Of a stretch of 26,286 nucleotides of DNA, positions 1-7,893 are shown piece after piece. The translations under genes were made by a program, and so were the position numbers. This DNA comes from JAGNHS01 sp964609695 (GTDB lineage Bacteria; Bdellovibrionota; UBA2428), in NCBI GenBank assembly GCA_964609695.1, contig CAZSSP010000023.1:1-26286 (forward strand), read 5' to 3'. Position 1 is the first letter of the stretch; each line of letters opens with the position of its first letter. The notes below the pieces were generated by a model that was not told the DNA's origin, searched no databases, and worked only from the letters and a program-made list of their open reading frames with translations.

Positions 1-1120
1 TTTGAGCATATTTGAGGTGGTGAACTGCTGAAAATCTTGGATCATTTCGGCGTTTGTCGTAGCGAGAAATCATGAGGGGAGTGGTCCATCCTGCCATTTG
101 TTGAATGCCTCGATGAGAGGCTCCTTGATCGAGAGCATAGGTGATCGCTGTGGATCGGAGCATGTGGGGCGAGAGCTTTTGGTTGAGCCCAGCTTTGCGA
201 CCGAGTTTGCGAATAATCATTGCTAATTCCGATGTTGAAAGTGATTTGTGAAAGTGTGTGGCGCGAGTGGATATGAGCAGTGGTTGATCGGGGTCGCGAC
301 GGCACCAGTCGAGCCAAACTGCAGGGTTCTCAATCATGGATTGATGTGGGGCTTCGTTGTTGATTCTACGAAACCATTCACTCCAGGTGTCGAGCAAGCG
401 AGGGGGAATGGGGAGGCGGCGAAGTCTCTCGCCCTTCCCTTTGGCGTTGAGTAACCAGCGACCATCGCTAAATTCTAAATCGCCAACACGAATGGCTGTG
501 GCTTCACTTCGCCGAATGCCCAACATGAGAAGGGTTTCGAGTGCGACTTTGGCAAGGGATTTGCTGAGATTTAGCACCGACATGTCGGGATAGTAGCCAA
601 GCATTTTGTAGATTTCGTCTTCGTTTAAAAAGCCAGTTTTAGAATCCTGTGTTTGTGGGAAACTTCGAATGAGTTCGGCGGGGTTTTGATTGACCCAGCC
701 TTGGGCCTTGGCCCATTTAAAGAAGCTTTTAACCACTGCAATTTTCCGAGTGATTGAGGCTTTGGAGAGGCCCCTATCTTTGAGCAAATAATCGCGATAT
801 TGAGCAATTTCCATGGCTCCTAGTGAGCCCCAAATTTCTAAAAGACCTTGGACTTTTAAATAAGATAAAAAATCGTCCAAATCCTTTCGATAAGCTCTTT
901 GCGTGTGGGGTGAAAGTTGCACAAGTGAAAATTCTACAATTGCTGAAATTCCAGATTTTAGAGTTTTTGGAGGCGGCAATTTTTCGGGCAAATTTTCGAT
1001 TTGAAGGGCTTCATTTTGAGGCCCGATAGCTAGCTTTTTCCTAGGTTTTTTGAGCTTATTTGAAGTTTTTTTTGAGCGAAATATTTTTTTAAGCCCAATC
1101 CAAAGTCGCTTAAGTCTCAT
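1..1120 (-). CDS. Tyrosine recombinase (Xer/phage-integrase family), C-terminus cut by window edge
   Basis: An open frame runs without a stop from an ATG at 1120 to the left edge, giving 373 visible residues. It cuts and rejoins DNA through a covalent 3'-phosphotyrosine intermediate. Residues 1-50 form a basic Lys/Arg-rich extension. Residues about 55-150 look like the SAM-like core-binding domain (SPHTQRAYRKDLDDFLSYL). Residues 165-373 are the catalytic domain with all expected residues: Arg203 in GIRRSEA, Lys227 or Lys229 in KGKGERLRRLP, His319 and Arg322 in HMLRST, Trp345 where Xer proteins have His, and nucleophile Tyr354 in SRYDKRR. An extra loop of about 25 residues (around 255-280) lies between the catalytic strands. 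A weak AGAG stands before the ATG. Whether it is a chromosome-dimer recombinase or the integrase of a mobile element cannot be decided here; a dif-like repeat lies 53 bp upstream of its start. Confidence 0.9.
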   Translation of the reverse strand, partial: MRLKRLWIGLKKIFRSKKTSNKLKKPRKKLAIGPQNEALQIENLPEKLPPPKTLKSGISAIVEFSLVQLSPHTQRAYRKDLDDFLSYLKVQGLLEIWGSLGAMEIAQYRDYLLKDRGLSKASITRKIAVVKSFFKWAKAQGWVNQNPAELIRSFPQTQDSKTGFLNEDEIYKMLGYYPDMSVLNLSKSLAKVALETLLMLGIRRSEATAIRVGDLEFSDGRWLLNAKGKGERLRRLPIPPRLLDTWSEWFRRINNEAPHQSMIENPAVWLDWCRRDPDQPLLISTRATHFHKSLSTSELAMIIRKLGRKAGLNQKLSPHMLRSTAITYALDQGASHRGIQQMAGWTTPLMISRYDKRRNDPRFSAVHHLKYAQ

Positions 1121-1496
1121 ATCTCTATAAAACAGCACTTTAAGATAAAATACAAGATTACAGTAACTTATAATTAGCGATAATTTAACTTATCGCGATA
1201 TAACTAAAATAGAATTGCAATTAAAGGCACGCGAATTGAATCAATAAATCATAAAAGATACATTTTTTAGATTTTGTGAAATTGAATTTTTAAGCACTCA
1301 CTAACTGCTCAACTTGGTCAAAATACTTTGTGTAAAATAAGGGCCTAAATACCCCCTTTTTTGATGCTTATTTCGTGTTTTTAAAATGGCTTAAAAAATT
1401 TACTTATCTATTTTTATAAAATTTAAACAAAATTGCTGATTTTAATTTTTTTGCAGCTTTTAATTGTGCTCATCAAAACATAGATTGGTGAGAACT
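1121..1496. other. AT-rich intergenic region between recombinase and phosphofructokinase
   Basis: This 376-bp stretch is very AT-rich and separates two divergent genes. No convincing coding frame is seen. It contains the dif-like inverted repeat at 1173-1200 and must hold the promoters of both flanking genes. No promoter could be assigned with confidence. Confidence 0.7.
1173..1200. repeat. dif/att-like inverted repeat, 11-6-11 architecture
   Basis: The left arm ATTAGCGATAA and the right arm TTATCGCGATA are separated by the 6-bp spacer TTTAAC. The inner seven bases of each arm (GCGATAA and TTATCGC) are perfectly complementary, and 8 of 11 arm positions pair. Known Xer dif sites have two 11-bp arms with ATAA and TTAT inner ends around a 6-8 bp centre, and this repeat fits that architecture. 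The right arm also forms the 10-bp palindrome TATCGCGATA. Its position just upstream of a tyrosine recombinase gene supports a recombination site. An operator for the recombinase gene is the main alternative. Confidence 0.45.
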
Positions 1497-2345
1497 ATGA
1501 AAATTGGAATTCTAACAGGTGGCGGAGATGCGCCAGGCTTAAACGGCATTATTGAGGCTGTATCGCGCAAACTTTTGATCGAAGGCCATGAAGTCTTGGG
1601 AATTTGTGACGCCTTTGATGGAATTTTTGAACGTCAGAATCGTCCTATAACTCTAAAGGATGTACAGGGTTTGCACACGCATGCGGGAACCTTTTTGGGC
1701 ACCAGCAATCATTCTAAATTAGCAGGACGTCAGGATGAGTTTCGAAAGAAATANNNNNNNNNNNNNNNNNNNNNNNNNNNNNNNNNNNNNNNNNNNNNNN
1801 NNNNNNNNNNNNNNNNNNNNNNNNNNNNNNNNNNNNNNNNNNNNNNNNNNNNNTCCTACGCTGATGCTATTTTGATTCCCGAGAGGCCCTTTTCGAAAGA
1901 AAAGCTTCTCAAATATATAGAGAGAAAATTTTCCGAAGGTAGAAGAGGTTTGGTTTTTGTAGTTTCTGAAAGCGCTCATCCTGAGGGCGAAGAGGCCAAC
2001 GTAGCTTTTGAAGTGCCCGGCGCGGTTCAGAAGGAACGCTTTGGTGGCATTGCTCAAAGCATGGCTCAGTGGATAAGTAAAAATTCAGAGCACGAAGCGC
2101 GGGCCGTTGTTTTAGGACATTTACAGAGAAGTCGAGCTCCAACAACCACGGATAGATTCTTAACAGCAGCGATGGGTATAGAAGCTGCGAGATTGGTTTT
2201 GGCGAAGCAATGGGGCCGCTGTGCTGTTTACAAGAATGGAGAAGTGGGAAATGCTCCCTTGGAAGTTTTGCAGCAGGGAGCGCGCATAGTTCCCAAAGAT
2301 CATCGTTGGGTAAAAATGGTCGAATCTCTCGGCCTATTTATTTAA
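1497..2345 (+). CDS. 6-phosphofructokinase family protein, interrupted by an assembly gap
   Basis: This is a PfkA-family enzyme of glycolysis: fructose 6-phosphate plus ATP or PPi gives fructose 1,6-bisphosphate. The N-terminus has the nucleotide-binding GGGDAPGLN motif and AGTFLGTS. The C-terminal part has ADAILIPERPF, a VFVVSESAHPEG strand, and VLGHLQRSRAPTTTDR, matching E. coli VLGHIQRGGSPVPYDR. The ATG at 1497 follows a GGTGAGA ribosome site; an in-frame TTG at 1464 has none. The N run at 1754-1853 removes the centre, including the GGDGS and TIDND motifs, so ATP versus PPi use cannot be told. Against the E. coli enzyme about 100 residues are missing, although the gap provides only about 33 codons. 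The gene ends 7 bp before the convergent STAS-CheX gene. Confidence 0.88.
   Translation: MKIGILTGGGDAPGLNGIIEAVSRKLLIEGHEVLGICDAFDGIFERQNRPITLKDVQGLHTHAGTFLGTSNHSKLAGRQDEFRKKXXXXXXXXXXXXXXXXXXXXXXXXXXXXXXXXXXSYADAILIPERPFSKEKLLKYIERKFSEGRRGLVFVVSESAHPEGEEANVAFEVPGAVQKERFGGIAQSMAQWISKNSEHEARAVVLGHLQRSRAPTTTDRFLTAAMGIEAARLVLAKQWGRCAVYKNGEVGNAPLEVLQQGARIVPKDHRWVKMVESLGLFI
1754..1853. other. Assembly gap (100 N) inside the phosphofructokinase gene
   Basis: Exactly 100 N, the usual placeholder for a scaffold join of unknown length. Comparison with the phosphofructokinase family suggests that about 300 bp are really missing. Confidence 0.97.
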
Positions 2346-2352
2346 ACTATTA

Positions 2353-3222
2353 TTAAGCGGCTTGGTCTTTTTTTGGGACGTACTTTTTAGCAGTGGTAGA
2401 AATTTCAATAAAAAAACTTCCCACGCTGCATTTGAATGGGACCACGATAACGCTGGCCTCTTTGTCGATAATTTTAGGGAGTGGCTCATTTTTAAAGTAA
2501 ACAACGGGGTTTAAGTTTTCTACATAATAACCGGCTTTGTGAAGTTCTTCTTTGGATTGCTTGATAATCACTAAACTCAGTTGGCCGGCAATTTCAATGT
2601 TCTCTTTCGTAATGGGTTGTGGGCATTCTTTGCCTGTAAATTTTTCATAAAGCATTTTGAAAACACCCTCTGAAAAACAAATACTAAATGTCCCTTCGAA
2701 AACTTCAGATCGAAGTTGCATCGAAGAACTTAAATCACCTAATCGAGTGGGGTCGGAGGGCTTTCTGACATAAGGTTTTTCTGATTCTGTTTTAACCCCG
2801 GTTTTTGCTTCTAAAACGCTAATGACCGAACTAATCATTGGATTAATAAGGCCTACATCTACGTTTTTAGCTGTTTCAAGACCTGCATCGGTGAGCGCGC
2901 CTTTAATGCTTTTAAAGCAAGGTAGAACACCATCGAGCCCTTTGTTTTTAAGATCGAAGTGTAACTTTTCGTTGATTTGATAAAAGCGAACGCCGCCACG
3001 TTTATTGGTTTTTTTAAGCTCTCTACTATATTGAACTAAAGTATTTAAAAGTTTAGGTCCGAGAACTTTAAGCTGACTGCATTCAACGAAAATAAATTCA
3101 AAGGATTTTTTATTATATTCAAAATCAATTCGTTTTTTAAAAAGGGTTTCATCGTCAAGTCCAGTATCGTCTTCGAGCTTAATCTCAAGATAAAGCTCTT
3201 TCATCTCCAATTGGAATGACAT
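2353..3222 (-). CDS. STAS-like domain fused to a degenerate CheX-like domain
   Basis: The 289-residue cytoplasmic protein has two parts. Residues about 5-105 resemble an STAS domain (alternating strands and helices, FEFIFVECSQLKVLGPKLLN). Residues about 125-285 resemble CheX/CheC chemotaxis phosphatases, opening with INPMISSVISVLEAKTGV and KPYVRKP. In CheX the active helix carries a conserved Glu and Asn (GEIxN-like). Here the aligned helix reads AGQLSLVIIKQSKEEL, with Gln214 and Leu217 at those positions, so phosphatase activity towards a CheY-like protein seems lost. I favour the ATG at 3222, preceded by AGAGG, over the TTG one codon upstream. It ends tail to tail with the phosphofructokinase gene. 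A regulatory or partner-binding role is inferred. Confidence 0.72.
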   Translation of the reverse strand: MSFQLEMKELYLEIKLEDDTGLDDETLFKKRIDFEYNKKSFEFIFVECSQLKVLGPKLLNTLVQYSRELKKTNKRGGVRFYQINEKLHFDLKNKGLDGVLPCFKSIKGALTDAGLETAKNVDVGLINPMISSVISVLEAKTGVKTESEKPYVRKPSDPTRLGDLSSSMQLRSEVFEGTFSICFSEGVFKMLYEKFTGKECPQPITKENIEIAGQLSLVIIKQSKEELHKAGYYVENLNPVVYFKNEPLPKIIDKEASVIVVPFKCSVGSFFIEISTTAKKYVPKKDQAA

Positions 3223-3315
3223 CAAAACCTCTACTTTAGTATCGGAATTTCACGTCAAAAATTGAGAATAAACTTTCTTAACAAAACATTAATAAAAGAA
3301 ACTATGAAAGGGCCT

Positions 3316-3669
3316 TTAATCTAGATTAAGTCGTTTATATTCAGCTTTAAGGCGACCCGTTGTAAAAAAGTAGAACATTTTCCAGTCACCAGCAAAAGAC
3401 CAGAATGGAGCTTTGAAGGTGGCGGGACGATTGTGTTCTATAAAAAAATGGCCAATCCAGGCAAACGTATAACCTACTAAAAAACAATAGGAGATTTTTA
3501 TCCAAGCTCGATGGTAGGCAAAATACCCCAATAAAAGAAGCGAGAAAAAAGAACCGAACAAATGTAAGCCGCGATTCATGGGGTGTAAGTGTTCATGAAG
3601 ATAAAAGGGCCAAAATTCTTCAAAACTTTTCATTTCGTGAATAGCTTTAAAGGAATTATTTTTGCTCAT
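3316..3669 (-). CDS. DUF962 / Mpo1-like membrane protein
   Basis: The 117-residue protein matches the DUF962 (Mpo1-like) family. It has the typical FYLHEHLHPMNRGLHLFGS opening, two hydrophobic segments (about 38-55 and 58-75), and GHFFIEHNRPATFKAPFWS followed by DWKMF. The yeast homologue Mpo1 is an iron-dependent dioxygenase acting in alpha-oxidation of 2-hydroxy fatty acids, and the conserved histidines (HEHLHP, GHFFIEHN) are the expected metal ligands. The start codon directly abuts the stop codon of the upstream aminopeptidase gene, so the two are probably translationally coupled. This gene ends the acyl-CoA dehydrogenase/sdh gene run. The precise substrate in bacteria is not known to me. 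Confidence 0.85.
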   Translation of the reverse strand: MSKNNSFKAIHEMKSFEEFWPFYLHEHLHPMNRGLHLFGSFFSLLLLGYFAYHRAWIKISYCFLVGYTFAWIGHFFIEHNRPATFKAPFWSFAGDWKMFYFFTTGRLKAEYKRLNLD

Positions 3670-5154
3670 TTATTTTTTGTTTTTTTCGAGCAATTCAATC
3701 ATGGCAAGAGTCCAGCGCAATCCAAATGCCGATGATTCTTCGGGTAGCCAACCTAGCCCACCCTTGTGATCGCATGTGGAGAGATCCATATGAAACCATA
3801 AGGACTCTTTGGCTACAAAATGATTTAAAAAAGTGGCGGCAATAATTTGATCGGCATTGGGTGCATCATCACATTGCCTAAGGTCGGCAACTTTTGACTT
3901 TAAACGCTCTTCGTATTCTGCCCCGATTGGAAAAGTCCAAACCGCTTCACCGGATTTTTCAGCAGCCTTAAATGCAAGAGCTAGTTGAGATTCTTGATTT
4001 GAGAAAATTCCAGCGCGACCCGTACCAATAGCTCGAATGCATGAACCTGTTAGAGTGGCGTAATCAAAAACGTAATCAGGTTTTGATTCTGTAGCCATAC
4101 TAAGAGTGTCAGAGAGTACCATTCTGCCTTCAGCGTCTGTGTGAATGACCTCAATGCTTTTACCGTTAGAGGCATAGACAACATCATTCATTTTGAAACC
4201 GTTTGGAGAGATATGGTTTTCAGCTAGTGCGAGATAGGCTTCAAAATCGTAAGGTAATTTTAGATGAGCGGCTATTGAAATCATGGCTAAGGCAACGGCA
4301 GATCCTGTCATGTCTTGGTGCATGCCGAGCATGTAGTTGCCTGGCTTCACATTGTATCCGCCAGTATCAAAACAAATTCCTTTGCCGACGAAAGTGATTT
4401 TCTTATTAGCCTTGGGTCCTTTGTAGCTGAGTTTGACAATGCCTGCATCACGATTGGCGCTGGCACGAGCGACAGCAAGAAAAGCTCCGGCACCCTTTTT
4501 AGTGAGTTCTTTTTCGTTAATAAAACTGCAGTTGAGTCCATTGTCTTTGGCAATTTTTTGAATTTTATTGAGATAAAGCTCTGGAGTTAAAAAATTCGGT
4601 GGAGTGTGAGAAAGCGTTCTAACAAGTGCTGCATTTTCACCAAGACATTCCCCTTTTTGAAAAATTTTTGTAATTTCTGCAGGGCTTTTTTTACTATCAA
4701 CCTTTATGTGAAAACTTTTAGCTTTATCTTCATCTTTTTCTTGAGTTTGCTTGGGGTATTTCCATTGTGAAAGAACCGAGAGACTTCCTATTAAATCAAG
4801 ACTGATTTCTTCCCATTCTGCGCCTAGTTCGTTGAGATCACATTGAACATTGCTTAAGTCTTTGTCTTTAAAAGCTGCTAACAAGCCATCTTTTAGTTGT
4901 GTGTGCCAGGATTGAATGGATGTTTTAGGATTGTTGAGAATAGCTAGTATTAAAACTCCTCCCTCAGTAAGGGGAAATTTTAAAACTGCAGCTTTTTCTA
5001 AACCCTTTTTAGGTGTTTTGCTGAGCATTCTTTCCACAAGTGCAGAAGGAATTTTTTTGCTGAGCGATTGATTTTGCTTCCAACTTTTAAGACCAATAAT
5101 ATTGATCTCTTTAGAGTTGAAAGAAAATTTAGACTTTGAAATCTTGTTTTGCAT
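3670..5154 (-). CDS. pepA: Leucyl aminopeptidase family protein (peptidase M17)
   Basis: This cytosolic dinuclear metallo-aminopeptidase removes N-terminal residues from peptides. The 494-residue length is close to E. coli PepA (503). The C-terminal catalytic domain shows VGKGICFDTGGYNVKP (Lys258, Asp263, Lys270), Asp281 in HQDMTGSA, and HTDAEGRMVLSDTL (Asp340, Glu342, Arg344), which are the metal ligands and catalytic residues of the family; the usual NTDAEGRL has become HTDAEGRM. The variable N-terminal domain is about residues 1-170. A longer frame reaches 5250 but would overlap sdhB deeply. The ATG at 5154 lies 7 bp after the sdhB stop and is chosen. Within the operon it follows sdhB and precedes the DUF962 gene with no gap. 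Confidence 0.93.
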   Translation of the reverse strand: MQNKISKSKFSFNSKEINIIGLKSWKQNQSLSKKIPSALVERMLSKTPKKGLEKAAVLKFPLTEGGVLILAILNNPKTSIQSWHTQLKDGLLAAFKDKDLSNVQCDLNELGAEWEEISLDLIGSLSVLSQWKYPKQTQEKDEDKAKSFHIKVDSKKSPAEITKIFQKGECLGENAALVRTLSHTPPNFLTPELYLNKIQKIAKDNGLNCSFINEKELTKKGAGAFLAVARASANRDAGIVKLSYKGPKANKKITFVGKGICFDTGGYNVKPGNYMLGMHQDMTGSAVALAMISIAAHLKLPYDFEAYLALAENHISPNGFKMNDVVYASNGKSIEVIHTDAEGRMVLSDTLSMATESKPDYVFDYATLTGSCIRAIGTGRAGIFSNQESQLALAFKAAEKSGEAVWTFPIGAEYEERLKSKVADLRQCDDAPNADQIIAATFLNHFVAKESLWFHMDLSTCDHKGGLGWLPEESSAFGLRWTLAMIELLEKNKK

Positions 5155-5161
5155 TTTTAAC

Positions 5162-5956
5162 CTATCGTTTTGTGATGAGGGCTTTGCCGAATTCTCGATT
5201 GAGTCGAGCAATATTCTCAAGGCTAATTTCTTTCGGACAGGCCGCTTCACAAGCGCCAGTTACTGTACAATTTCCAAAGCCTTCTTCATCCATTTGTCCA
5301 ACCATACTTAGAACTCTATCTGTGCGCTCGGCTTCTCCTTGAGGAAGTAGGGCTAGGTGAGAAACTTTAGCGGAAACAAAGAGCATCGCAGAAGCGTTTT
5401 TGCAGGCCGCTACACATGCGCCACAACCGATACAAGCAGCAGCATCAAAAGCCAATTCAGCATTGGTGTGGGGAATGGGTAGCGCGTTAGCATCGGCAGG
5501 CGAGCCAGTGTTGGCAGAAATAAATCCGCCTTTGGCGATGATTCTATCAAAAGCCGAACGGTCTACGCTGAGATCTTTAATGACAGGAAATGCGCGAGCG
5601 CGGAAGGGTTCAATCCAAAGTGTTTCACCATCTTGAAAGCGTCTCATGTGAAGTTGGCAAGTGGTTGTTCCTTTGTCGGGTCCATGGGGATTTCCGTTAA
5701 TCACCATGGCGCAAGATCCGCAAATACCTTCTCGACAATCATGATCGAAGACTATGGGCTCTTCGCCCTTAGTTATGATTTCTTGGTTTAAGATGTCGAG
5801 CATTTCTAAGAAAGAAACATCGGTTGAAACATCCTTAATTTTGTATTGAACAAAATCACCCTTTTCATTTTGGTTCTTTTGGCGCCAAACATTAAGAGTT
5901 AGCGAAAGTTTTTTTTGAGTGCTGTTACTATGATTTGTACTGCTGTGTGCGCTCAT
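5162..5956 (-). CDS. sdhB: Succinate dehydrogenase/fumarate reductase iron-sulfur subunit
   Basis: The 264-residue subunit carries electrons from the SdhA flavin to the membrane quinone site. Its N-terminal plant-ferredoxin-like domain holds the [2Fe-2S] ligands Cys74, Cys79 and Cys82 (CREGICGSC) and Cys100. The C-terminal domain holds CIGCGACVAAC (Cys175, 178, 181, 185) and Cys230, Cys236 and Cys240 (TGACEAACPKE) for the [4Fe-4S] and [3Fe-4S] clusters. The ATG at 5956 lies 14 bp after the sdhA stop, with AAAGGA upstream. The gene order sdhC-sdhA-sdhB and the single membrane anchor are those of B-type succinate:menaquinone reductases. The first 15 residues (Ser/Thr/Asn-rich) are an extra tail. 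Confidence 0.96.
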   Translation of the reverse strand: MSAHSSTNHSNSTQKKLSLTLNVWRQKNQNEKGDFVQYKIKDVSTDVSFLEMLDILNQEIITKGEEPIVFDHDCREGICGSCAMVINGNPHGPDKGTTTCQLHMRRFQDGETLWIEPFRARAFPVIKDLSVDRSAFDRIIAKGGFISANTGSPADANALPIPHTNAELAFDAAACIGCGACVAACKNASAMLFVSAKVSHLALLPQGEAERTDRVLSMVGQMDEEGFGNCTVTGACEAACPKEISLENIARLNREFGKALITKR

Positions 5957-5970
5957 ATCTATACGTCCTT

Positions 5971-7887
5971 TTATTTGTAGCTTCTTTGTGTCAGTTTAAC
6001 GTTTTCAAACTCAAGTTTTTCTTTGTGGAGTTTTTGAGTTTTGCCTTCGCCCTGATATTCCCAAGCGGCGACATGACAAAAGTTTTCGTCATCTCTTAAA
6101 GCTTCGTTTTCAGGGGTTTGGCTTTCTTCTCTAAAGTGACCGCCACAAGATTCTCTTCTTTCAAGAGCATCCGTGCACATCAATTCACCGAGTTCAATGA
6201 AATCTACTAAACGTTGTGCCTTCTCAAGCTCTTGGTTCATTTCTGCGCCTGATCCTGGGATAGCTACATTGTTATAAAATTCTTCTTTGATCTTTGGAAT
6301 TTCTTTAAGAGCCCATTTGAGCCCTTCTTCGTTTCTTCCCATTCCGCAATGATCCCACATGATTTTACCAAGTTTGCGATGGAGAGTATCAACGCTTTGA
6401 TTTCCTTTTATGCTAAGTAATTTTTTGTTTTGCTCTTCAACTTCGTTGAGTGACGCTTTAATGGCATCGTTTTGAGGAGAAACTTTTTCAAGTTTTGTTC
6501 CCGCTAAATAATTTCCAACACAATATGGAATTACAAAATAACCATCCGCTAATCCTTGCATTAGTGCCGAAGCGCCTAAGCGATTGGCCCCGTGGTCAGA
6601 GAAATTGGCTTCTCCTAATACAAATAGGCCCGGAACAGTCGACATAAGATTGTAATCCACCCATAGACCACCCATGGTGTAATGAACGGCAGGGTAAATT
6701 CTCATGGGAACTTTATAGGGATTTTCGTCGGTAATTTTTTCATACATTTGAAATAAATTTCCGTATTGGCCACGAATAGTAGCTTCTCCTTGGCGCTCAA
6801 TGGCATCGCGGAAATCGAGGTAAACTGACAGACCGCTTTCGCCTACTCCACGCCCTTCATCACAAACTTTTTTAGCATTTCGAGAAGCCACATCTCGAGG
6901 AACAAGATTTCCAAAGCTTGGATAAATTCTTTCTAAATAATAATCTCGATCAGCTTCAGGAATTTGATCGGGTGGACGTTTGTCTCCTTTGGCTTTTGGC
7001 ACCCAAACACGACCATCGTTACGAAGAGATTCGCTCATCAAGGTGAGTTTAGATTGATGATCTCCAGCCACTGGAATGCATGTAGGGTGAATTTGTGTGT
7101 AACAAGGATTGGCAAAGAAAGCCCCTTTTTTGTGAGCTCGCCAAGCGGCGGTGCAATTAGAGTTTTTAGCGTTTGTAGAGAGATAGAATACGTTTCCGTA
7201 TCCACCTGTGCAAAGAAGTACGGCGTCGCCAGTGTATGTTTCTAGTTCACCAGTGACTACGTTTCTAGCTGTAACTCCGCGTGCTTTGCCATCGATTGTG
7301 ATGAGATCGAGCATTTCACGACGAGGCATAAGTTTAACTTTGCCTTCATTCACTTGTCTCATCATGGCGGAATAAGCTCCGAGTAAAAGCTGTTGTCCTG
7401 TTTGTCCACGAGCGTAGAAAGTTCGAGAAACTTGCGCGCCTCCGAATGATCGATTGTCGAGCAAACCACCATAATCACGCGCGAAGGGAACGCCCTGAGC
7501 TACGCATTGATCGATGATGTTTACAGAGAGTTCAGCTAAGCGATAAACGTTGGCTTCGCGAGCGCGATAATCTCCACCTTTAACGGTGTCGTAAAAAAGT
7601 CGATAAATAGAGTCGCCATCGTTTTGATAATTTTTTGCAGCATTGATACCACCCTGAGCTGCAATAGAGTGCGCTCGTCTGGGAGAATCATGATAGCAGA
7701 GCGTGACTACGTTATAGCCAAGTTCACCTAAAGCTGCAGAGGCTGCTGCACCTGCGAGTCCCGTTCCTACGCAAATGACAGTGTATTTACGGCGATTGGC
7801 AGGATTCACCAATTTGTTTTCGAATTTTCGATTAGACCACTTTTTTTCAATGGGGCCTGATGGAATTTTTGCATCTAAAATAGTCAT
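5971..7887 (-). CDS. sdhA: Succinate dehydrogenase flavoprotein subunit
   Basis: The 638-residue subunit oxidises succinate to fumarate on covalently bound FAD at the inner face of the cytoplasmic membrane. The dinucleotide-binding fold is seen as GTGLAGAAASAALGELGY near residue 41. HSIAAQGGINAA contains the histidine that normally carries FAD. Further family motifs are YTQIHPTCIP, HYTMGGLWVD and GLFVLGEANFSDHGANRLG. The length above 630 residues fits the B-type (Bacteroidetes/deltaproteobacterial) enzymes. The start is ATG 7887, 6 bp after the sdhC stop. Its neighbours, sdhC upstream and sdhB downstream, complete the complex. Confidence 0.97.
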   Translation of the reverse strand: MTILDAKIPSGPIEKKWSNRKFENKLVNPANRRKYTVICVGTGLAGAAASAALGELGYNVVTLCYHDSPRRAHSIAAQGGINAAKNYQNDGDSIYRLFYDTVKGGDYRAREANVYRLAELSVNIIDQCVAQGVPFARDYGGLLDNRSFGGAQVSRTFYARGQTGQQLLLGAYSAMMRQVNEGKVKLMPRREMLDLITIDGKARGVTARNVVTGELETYTGDAVLLCTGGYGNVFYLSTNAKNSNCTAAWRAHKKGAFFANPCYTQIHPTCIPVAGDHQSKLTLMSESLRNDGRVWVPKAKGDKRPPDQIPEADRDYYLERIYPSFGNLVPRDVASRNAKKVCDEGRGVGESGLSVYLDFRDAIERQGEATIRGQYGNLFQMYEKITDENPYKVPMRIYPAVHYTMGGLWVDYNLMSTVPGLFVLGEANFSDHGANRLGASALMQGLADGYFVIPYCVGNYLAGTKLEKVSPQNDAIKASLNEVEEQNKKLLSIKGNQSVDTLHRKLGKIMWDHCGMGRNEEGLKWALKEIPKIKEEFYNNVAIPGSGAEMNQELEKAQRLVDFIELGELMCTDALERRESCGGHFREESQTPENEALRDDENFCHVAAWEYQGEGKTQKLHKEKLEFENVKLTQRSYK

Positions 7888-7893
7888 CGTTGC

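Noticed and set aside
1464..1496. Upstream TTG start for the phosphofructokinase gene
   Set aside because: The added 11 residues lie before the conserved MKIGILTGGGD start and have no ribosome site. The ATG at 1497 has GGTGAGA.
5155..5250. N-terminally extended aminopeptidase overlapping sdhB
   Set aside because: The extension is out of frame with and inside the conserved sdhB C-terminus. The ATG at 5154 lies just after the sdhB stop.
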